A stretch of DNA of 64,000 nt from an uncultured Clostridia bacterium (lineage in GTDB: Bacteria; Bacillota; Clostridia; TANB77; CAG-508): assembly GCA_946529215.1 (NCBI GenBank), contig CAMMZC010000011.1, positions 1 through 64,000 on the forward strand. The letters run 5' to 3'. Below the pieces are notes generated by a model. It saw only the letters and a list, made by a program, of their open reading frames with translations, did not search any database and had not been told where the DNA came from. Below, in pieces: positions 55,186 through 64,000 of the stretch; the first letter of the stretch is position 1, and every line of letters begins with the position of its first letter. Both the position numbers and the translations under genes were made by a program.

Positions 55186-55920
55186 CTACCTATTTACAAT
55201 TTTTTCACAATAATTTATAAATCCTTTTCTTCCTTTATCAGTTGCATAAAATCCAGAAGATGGATTAAAATCAATTAAATAGAACTCTTCATCATTATAT
55301 ATAAAATCTATTGAGCAAACTTCGATATTATTAAATATTTCTATTACTTTTTGACAAATATCATTTATCACTATATTATTTTGTTCTTGGTTATTTTTAT
55401 AAAAAACTTCACCATTTACACAATAAACTTTAATTTCTCTTGAATTTTTTATTTCTACTGGTTCTTCTAAATAAAAATCCTTATAATCGAATCTTCCAAA
55501 AAACTTATCCTGCGTGTTCCTATTATATAACTGTAACGTTATTCCTGTATGCATATTTTCTTTGCAAAATATTGGAAAATTATTGTTATTAATAATATTT
55601 TCAATATATAATTTCGGAGTTTTAATATTATTCTTTTCCAAAAATATTTGTATTTCCTTTTTAGTATAATTACTCAAAAAATACTCTTTGTTAATTATTC
55701 TACACCCTTTATCATTCAAGTTGACAGCAACTTCGTGAATCAAAGGACTTGCACATAAGAAAAATATTATATCATTACTACTTATATTATCATATTCATT
55801 GGTTTTACAAAATTTTTCTATACCTATAATTTCAACTGGAAACTCTGATTCGTTTTGAATTTTCTTTGCACCATCAAGAGAGTTTTCATACTTTGAAACA
55901 AATACAATTAATCTTCTCAT
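55186..55920 (-). CDS. ATP-grasp-like protein
   Basis: NNFPIFCKENMHTGITLQL...VCSIDFIYNDEEFYLIDFNPSSGFY. Confidence 0.7.
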   Translation of the reverse strand: MRRLIVFVSKYENSLDGAKKIQNESEFPVEIIGIEKFCKTNEYDNISSNDIIFFLCASPLIHEVAVNLNDKGCRIINKEYFLSNYTKKEIQIFLEKNNIKTPKLYIENIINNNNFPIFCKENMHTGITLQLYNRNTQDKFFGRFDYKDFYLEEPVEIKNSREIKVYCVNGEVFYKNNQEQNNIVINDICQKVIEIFNNIEVCSIDFIYNDEEFYLIDFNPSSGFYATDKGRKGFINYCEKIVNR

Positions 55921-55931
55921 TTTTCTTACCT

Positions 55932-57056
55932 CTAATCTATATCTTTATTTAGAAATTCATCTAACATATATATTGTTGAAAATTTACCTGATAAACAAGA
56001 AATATATGTAGGTTTTTCTCTATATTTTTTTACTATCGTAGGTCTTCCGTCATCTACTTCTGATGCAATTAATGTTGGTTTTATTGTAAATAAACTCTTA
56101 TTATACTCATATTTAAAATCGTCTTTCATAAAAGTCTTATATATTTTCATCATATCATTAAATCGTGATTGGGGTTTTCTTGGACATAGGTTACAATTTC
56201 CTATTCTCTCACTTGAACAAAAATCGTTATTTTCTTGGCAACTAAATTTAGGTAAGTGTTCATAACACGTTTCGTGTGGAGTATGTCCTACTGTTGTTAA
56301 TGTTTGAATATCATTTTTTCCAAATGGCATACATGAGAAAAATTTTCCATCCATTACTGTGATTGATAAATCTTCTACATTCCATTTTCCTAAAATCATT
56401 TCGCATAATTGATATTTGATTTCGTAATATTCTTCTCCGAACAACTTATTTATTGTATTGACTGCCGCATATGTTGTATTAATTACATATGGTGTCTTTA
56501 CTATTTCACCATTATTCAATGTCAATAAATAACTTTCATCTTCCTTTTTTACTTTTTCAATAAATGAATTAAATTTGAATGTAATATTATTATAATTTTT
56601 CAATTTTTTCAAATAAAATTGTTTAGTCTTCTGTGAATCAAATACATATTCTACTGTTTCATAAGCAGCCTCAACTGTATTTGGCTTAAAGTATAAATCT
56701 GGATTTATTCTTTTATATGGTATTTTAAAGTCATCACAAAACTTTTCAAATTGTTCTGCATTTACTTGACTTCCTTCTTTTGCAATTGCATAAATACTTT
56801 TAAACTTGTTATTAATCGCAAATTCGTATTTTTTCGCAAATGATTCAAATGTGTCTACAACTTCCTGTACTGTTTCATAACTTCTTGGATAATGATATCC
56901 GTTGTGAAGTCTTGCTTGATTTGTGTACGAAGCACCAAGAAAAATATCATTTTCTTTCTCAATAATTAGAACTTTCTTATTTTCTAATTTTGGATGCATG
57001 GATGCCTCAATTCCATAAATTCCTGCTCCGATAATTACAACATCATAGTTTACCAT
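55932..57056 (-). CDS. DAO-type FAD-dependent oxidoreductase
   Basis: YDVVIIGAGIYGIEAS...GASYTNQARLHNGYHYPRS. Confidence 0.85.
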   Translation of the reverse strand: MVNYDVVIIGAGIYGIEASMHPKLENKKVLIIEKENDIFLGASYTNQARLHNGYHYPRSYETVQEVVDTFESFAKKYEFAINNKFKSIYAIAKEGSQVNAEQFEKFCDDFKIPYKRINPDLYFKPNTVEAAYETVEYVFDSQKTKQFYLKKLKNYNNITFKFNSFIEKVKKEDESYLLTLNNGEIVKTPYVINTTYAAVNTINKLFGEEYYEIKYQLCEMILGKWNVEDLSITVMDGKFFSCMPFGKNDIQTLTTVGHTPHETCYEHLPKFSCQENNDFCSSERIGNCNLCPRKPQSRFNDMMKIYKTFMKDDFKYEYNKSLFTIKPTLIASEVDDGRPTIVKKYREKPTYISCLSGKFSTIYMLDEFLNKDID

Positions 57057-57137
57057 AAATACCGCCTTTCAATATTATAATATACTTTTCGAACATTAAT
57101 CTTATGTAAATCTTATTCTCGGTATATTTCTATTACT

Positions 57138-57154
57138 GTTGCTTACTACGCAAC
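57138..57154. promoter_or_regulatory. Putative Xre operator at operon start site
   Basis: GTTGC-N7-GCAAC palindrome; 14/17 match to 49132-49148. Confidence 0.65.
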
Positions 57155-57157
57155 AAG

Positions 57158-57186
57158 ATTATACAACCTTTTTCTCAAAAAATCAA
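57158..57186 (-). promoter_or_regulatory. Sigma-A promoter of accessory operon
   Basis: TTGATT-N17-TATAAT on minus strand. Confidence 0.8.
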
Positions 57187-57297
57187 GTATTTTTAATCTT
57201 TTTCTTCTATTTTTCAACTATTTCACCTTATTTTGAATATAAAAAATTATTTTAAACTTATTATATTGAAAAGAAATCCCTATTAAGTATCACCTTA

Positions 57298-58011
57298 TTA
57301 TATTTTACTCTCCAAAAAATCATCAATAAAATTTATCAATTTATCTGTATCATCATTGCAATGAATTTTTACAAGTTCTAATTTGTTTTTTATAATTCTA
57401 TGCTCCTTTAAATACCTATAACTATATTCAAAATTTATATCAAATATAAAGCATATCATTCTTAATATCATATCCATATCATTATTAACTTTTTCAGAAG
57501 ATGTTTCTTTATTATACAATGATTTCAATATTTTTTCATTTAATTCATAAATCCCCTCTATGTCTACTAGCCAATGACTTAATGTGTCAATTTTGTCTGC
57601 ATCTCTAACAATTTTGCAAAAAATTAATTCATTTTCTTCTACTTCTCCAATTTGTAACTTATTATGATATCTAGTTGAATCTACCAATATTCTTTGAATT
57701 TCTTTATCATTTGTAATATGTTCTGCTAAATTCTTTTTCAGCACTTCTGCACCTATGTCACCATGATCTATATCTTTGGAATCTGCAAAAGATTTTGTTT
57801 TAGTCAATTGTTCAAATCTGCCTATATCGTGAAATAATCCACATACATAACAAATCTCTATATCTCTAATAGATAATTCTAATTCCTTTGCAATTTCAAC
57901 ACATAAATTTGCAACTCTATAAGAATGTTCAATTTTATAATTAATATTTTTATCTTGTTCATTATAGTTAAAAACATAATTATTAAATATTTTTAAATAT
58001 CTTTCATACAT
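57298..58011 (-). CDS. HD-domain phosphohydrolase
   Basis: HSYRVANLCVEIAKEL...GLFHDIGRFEQ...VRDADKIDTLSH. Confidence 0.88.
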   Translation of the reverse strand: MYERYLKIFNNYVFNYNEQDKNINYKIEHSYRVANLCVEIAKELELSIRDIEICYVCGLFHDIGRFEQLTKTKSFADSKDIDHGDIGAEVLKKNLAEHITNDKEIQRILVDSTRYHNKLQIGEVEENELIFCKIVRDADKIDTLSHWLVDIEGIYELNEKILKSLYNKETSSEKVNNDMDMILRMICFIFDINFEYSYRYLKEHRIIKNKLELVKIHCNDDTDKLINFIDDFLESKI

Positions 58012-58111
58012 AGTTCAAACTCCTTTATTTTTATTACTTAGCATAAGTATATCAGCTAGTTTTAATAATTGCAATAGTTATTATATACCTGTCCTTAAAC
58101 ACCAAACTACT

Positions 58112-59509
58112 TCACTTATGTACATATCTATCTTTTATCTTTACTCTATTAATTTCTGTCTGCTGTATTTCTTTCATTCGTTTTTCTATTTTTATAACAT
58201 TCTTAACTTTTGGGGTATCTTCTAAAATATAATTTGCTATTTTTAATTTTTGCCTATATTCAGATAAAACTGTAGTACAATCATCTCGTTTTTGCTTATA
58301 TTCTTTTATCAAATTTTCATTTGTGCAGTTTCTTAACTTGTTTCTATATTTTTGCCTTATATTTATAACATCTGCAATTTTCTTTTCAGTTTGTGTAATA
58401 TAATTTTTTACATCCTCAATTGTATTTAATTTTTCTGTTACAATAAGTCTTATCTCATTTGAATATCTTTCTAGTTTCCTAACTTCTTGTCTCATTTTTG
58501 GAGATATTGGCTTATGTCTTGGCTTGTCTTTTGGTAGAATTCCCATAAGATAAAATAATGTCAAAAATAGTATATCAATTCCATTCAATTTCTTTATTTT
58601 ATTAAAATCTCCAATAAATTTATAGATTTTATATTGTTTACTTTTCTTTTTAGGATGAACATATGCCAAATATTTATCTTGATAATGATAAGGATTTTGT
58701 CTAATCTTATTTTCAATATTTCTTGGCAAATATTCCTCTCCTAAATGATACATTCTTACTGCTTTTTTGTCATTTATTGAACGAATTGTAGGATATTTTC
58801 TATATCTGTCATCATTTATAATATAACCTTTTTTATACATTATCTTTTTAAATTGTCCATAATTTATGCACATTTGCATTGCTTCATCTATTGCTTGTCT
58901 CATCACATTATATTTTGTTGGCTCTCCTCGTTTTTCTGCAAAAAATATGCTTCTTGGAGTCTTTCCTTTTGGATTATTTATAACTGTTTATCCATATTTA
59001 TTGCATAATTCATCTGACAACTCTCTGAAATGATAATATGCTCCTTTATTACAATTAAATTTCTTTCCTGTAAACATATTTACAGAATTTATTACAAAAT
59101 GATTATGATAAGTTCCTGTATTAAAATGTGTTGCAACTACAACTTGATATTCACTCCACATTTTCTCTGCAAGTTCTACGCCAATTTTATGAGCTAGTTC
59201 TGGTGTAACTTCTCCTGTTTTAAAACTTTGGTATGCATGATAAGCAATATTTCCTGTCTCTTTATCAAATCTTCTTTGTACTTGTAACATTTCTTCTAAT
59301 GCTGTTTCTCTTTTGCAATTTACACCTGTTACATACATAGTTTTTTCATTATTATCTACTATCGTTTTTTCATCATTTTCTGCATATTTTAATACTTGTT
59401 TTAAATCAGAAAAAATTGTTTTTTCTGGATTCTCTGCATAACTTACAACTCGTGATAAACTATCTTTAATTGCCCATATTTTTGTTGTCGCCATTCTCAT
59501 CATCTCCAT
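58112..59509 (-). pseudogene. MobA/MobL-type relaxase interrupted by nonsense codon
   Basis: ATHFNTGTYHNHFVINSVN HUH-like motif; TAA at 58988-58990, frame continues TVINNPKGKTPRSIFFAEKRGEPTKYNVMRQAID. Confidence 0.85.
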
Positions 59510-59792
59510 TATCTTTATGGTTATAAATATCTAAAAAATCGCTTTGAATTTTTGTTATTTTTTCTTTTATTTCTTCTTCATCATACTTAGCAGAAAATTC
59601 ATTTTTTAATTCAACTATTCCTGTATAAACTTTATAAAAATTTTCATCTGGAATTTCATAAATCTTTTGTCCTAATCCTGTTTTTCTTAAATAAGCAGAT
59701 AAAGTTAGACCGCTCTTTTTTGCATTTCTTTGCAACTTTTTCTTTTCTTTTTCATTAACTCTTACATTAATTCCTATACTTCTATTTCTCAT
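59466..59792 (-). CDS. MobC-like relaxosome protein
   Basis: INVRVNEKEKKKLQRNAKKSGLTLSAYLRKTGLG. Confidence 0.8.
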   Translation of the reverse strand: MRNRSIGINVRVNEKEKKKLQRNAKKSGLTLSAYLRKTGLGQKIYEIPDENFYKVYTGIVELKNEFSAKYDEEEIKEKITKIQSDFLDIYNHKDNGDDENGDNKNMGN

Positions 59793-59940
59793 AAAATTTC
59801 ACATCCTTTTTACAATTTTTTTCTCCAATATTTATAATTAAATTAAAAATTTCTAATTGTTTTTTTACAAATTTTTTTCTATAAGTTTAATAAATCCGTT
59901 TTCATTTTCATTTAAATCTTTATTCATTTTTGAAATTTCA

Positions 59941-60020
59941 TAGATAGGGGTTATAGGGGAAGCTTTCCCCTTTCAGCGAATGCTGTCGGCTTTGTTGGCA
60001 ATACAAAGCCTATGCTCGCT
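59941..60020. other. Candidate oriT
   Basis: GGGGAA-gct-TTCCCC and GGCTTTGT-N7-ACAAAGCC inverted repeats between MobC and recombinase. Confidence 0.45.
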
Positions 60021-60186
60021 ACACTTATAGACATTAAATTTGGCTATACATTTGGCAATACACAAATTTTTCCATTTTTTATACACAAATTAGTTCTCTA
60101 TAAACAATTTCTTCCGCTTCTAATTTAAAATTATTCATCATACGAGTCCAATATAATGGGTCAATTTTTTAAAATTTCCTTGTAAT

Positions 60187-62109
<1,923 letters not shown>

Positions 62110-62302
62110 CTACTACCTCCATTTATAAATCTAACAAAAAAGAGACATCAAAAGCACAAACTAATTACTTTCAACATCTCTCAAAATTATTTATTTTATA
62201 ATATAATTCTCTTATAAAAATCATATCTTCAACTCCTAATATTCTATAAGCTCATTTTGTTTACATAAATATTATATCACAATTTTAAGAAATGTCAAAT
62301 TT

Positions 62303-62572
62303 TTACATCTTCTTCAAGAATTCTTCTAATTCAGATAACTTAATCTTTTTAGAAAGATTGGATATATACACATCATTAGAATAATTAAAAACTAGAAATG
62401 TTGTATTTTCGATAATTACCCTATGTGGCTCAATATATGAAAGATTAGTATTTTCAATCTTTCTAATACTACCATTTATAAATATAGGATTAACTTTTGA
62501 AAACTCACATATAAATTCTAGTCTCTGTTTTAGACTTTCCTCAAATTGCAATTCTTCTTTAATTATCTTCAT
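62303..62572 (-). CDS. Small hypothetical protein
   Basis: Start at MKIIKEELQ; hairpin GGATGGTAT/ATACCATCC upstream. Confidence 0.55.
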   Translation of the reverse strand: MKIIKEELQFEESLKQRLEFICEFSKVNPIFINGSIRKIENTNLSYIEPHRVIIENTTFLVFNYSNDVYISNLSKKIKLSELEEFLKKM

Positions 62573-62682
62573 TTCAAACACCACCCTTCTTGGATGGTAT
62601 CTTTGCAAATAAAAAAATACCATCCTTTTTAAGAATGATATTTGTATCTTTCTGTTCTAATTTGTTCGAACAGAAACGTCAT

Positions 62683-62757
62683 TGGCTGGGCCGGTGGGAT
62701 TCGAACACACGCATGCCAGAGTCAAAGTCTGGTGCCTTACCGCTTGGCTACGGCCCA
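62683..62757 (-). tRNA. tRNA-Gln (anticodon TTG)
   Basis: Cloverleaf, loop CTTTGAC, GTTCGAATC T arm, CCA. Confidence 0.94.
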
Positions 62758-62775
62758 ATATTTAATTTTCTAAAA

Positions 62776-62853
62776 TGGGGTGGAGTAAGGGATTCGAACC
62801 CTTGATCTTCGGAACCACAATCCGACGTGTTAACCAACTACACCAAATCCACC
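62776..62853 (-). tRNA. tRNA-His (anticodon GTG)
   Basis: Loop TTGTGGT, G-1/C73, T arm GTTCGAATC, CCA. Confidence 0.93.
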
Positions 62854-62965
62854 ATTTTTCGTACAACATATATTGTACAACAAAAAGTGGTTGTTTGTCA
62901 ACCACTTTTTGCAAAATTTCTAAAATATTTTTTTACGTAAATTGTAATTATAATCTTAAATTACA

Positions 62966-63778
62966 TTATGCACTCTTTAATTCTAGTCTTAACTTATCAG
63001 CAATCATCGCAATAAATTCTGAATTTGTAGGCTTACCCTTTGCTGCTGAAACTGTATATCCAAAAATATTTTCAACCATATCTTGTTCACCTCTACCCCA
63101 AGCCACTTCTATAGCATGTCGAATTGCACGTTCAACTCTAGATGGAGTAGTGTCAAATCTTGCAGCGATTTTTGGATAAAGCCTTTTCGTGATTTGGTTT
63201 AAAACATCAATATCATTAATTACCATTATAATCGCTTCTCTTAAATATTGATATCCTTTTATGTGTGCAGGCACTCCAATTTCATGTATAACATTTGTAA
63301 CTAATGCCTCTAAGTTCTCTGGCGATTTTTTGTCATTTATTTCTATGTACTTTCTTACTGGCACTTCTCTTGATATAAAGTTGCCATTTTTCACTGGTTT
63401 AAAGTTTTTAATCTCTCTAATCCTCTTAATTAAAAGTTCAATGTCAAATGGTTTGACTACATAATAATCTGCTCCTAAAGCAATTGCTTTTTGAGTTATT
63501 TTGTCTTGCCCTACTGCTGAAAGCATAACACAAATTGGTACTTTAACAATATTGCTATTATTAATTTTTTCCAAAACTCCTAATCCATCCAAATGTGGCA
63601 TTATAACATCTAGTATTGCTACATCTGGTAATAACTCCTTTATTTGTTCTACTGCCTCTACACCATCTTTGGCGATTCCTACTACCTCCATATCTTTTTC
63701 ATTTCCAAGATATGTAGCAAGTGTTTTGCTAAAATCTTGATTGTCATCTGCAATTAATATTGTGATTTTTTCTTTCAC
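62966..63778 (-). CDS. spo0A: Sporulation master regulator Spo0A
   Basis: [10 protein letters not shown] receiver; [25 protein letters not shown] start after GGGAGG. Confidence 0.95.
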   Translation of the reverse strand: MKEKITILIADDNQDFSKTLATYLGNEKDMEVVGIAKDGVEAVEQIKELLPDVAILDVIMPHLDGLGVLEKINNSNIVKVPICVMLSAVGQDKITQKAIALGADYYVVKPFDIELLIKRIREIKNFKPVKNGNFISREVPVRKYIEINDKKSPENLEALVTNVIHEIGVPAHIKGYQYLREAIIMVINDIDVLNQITKRLYPKIAARFDTTPSRVERAIRHAIEVAWGRGEQDMVENIFGYTVSAAKGKPTNSEFIAMIADKLRLELKSA

Positions 63779-64000
63779 TGTTTTTTCCTCCCTTTTTTCT
63801 TTATTGTAAAATCTTTTGTACATTTTATAACCTTTTTCGTAAATTTTTCGTTTTTTTATATTTTATCTACATCTTAAAATTATTTATTTTCGAAAAATAT
63901 TACGATTTTTCGTAAAATAAAATGGAAAAATTTTACAATTTTTATTATAGTATATTAAAATTAAAAATGCAATAGTTTTTTGGAAAATTTTTCCATATTT

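Noticed and set aside
63834-63918. Repeated TTTTTCGTAAA upstream of spo0A as 0A boxes
   Set aside because: Does not match the TGTCGAA core; in very AT-rich sequence the repeats are weak evidence.

Overview
Low-GC Firmicutes/Clostridia-type chromosome segment, mostly minus strand. Housekeeping core: Ca2+-type P-ATPase, xseA/xseB/nusB, Asp23/amaP, pyk, argS, trpS, PBP1A, feoAB, tyrS, groES/groEL with CIRCE, uppP, ftsH, alr, spo0A and three tRNAs. About 46.4-62.3 kb is accessory. It holds a degraded coiled-coil gene, an AraC regulator, a tightly packed ten-gene minus-strand operon and a decayed mobilizable element with a large serine recombinase, MobC and a nonsense-interrupted relaxase. The operon encodes a DAO-type oxidoreductase, ATP-grasp, radical SAM protein, small helical protein + zeta-like kinase, MBL hydrolase, second small helical protein + zeta-like kinase, NUDIX and a kinase-fold protein. 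The main candidate for an undescribed system is this operon plus its Xre-type regulator. A 17-bp near-identical motif (14/17), palindromic at the operon promoter, lies upstream of both the regulator and the operon, with a TTGATT-N17-TATAAT promoter directly adjacent at the operon. Other signals: a likely ~67-nt sRNA with a consensus promoter and terminator opposite the ftsH 3' end, a two-copy ~170-bp intergenic element (one copy with 13-bp perfect terminal inverted repeats), GGGGACGG short repeats including a 21-bp perfect inverted pair, a four-half-site helically phased operator, several frameshifted or nonsense-split genes, and GC-rich small secreted-protein cassettes. All homology calls are by eye from protein motifs; no database search was run.
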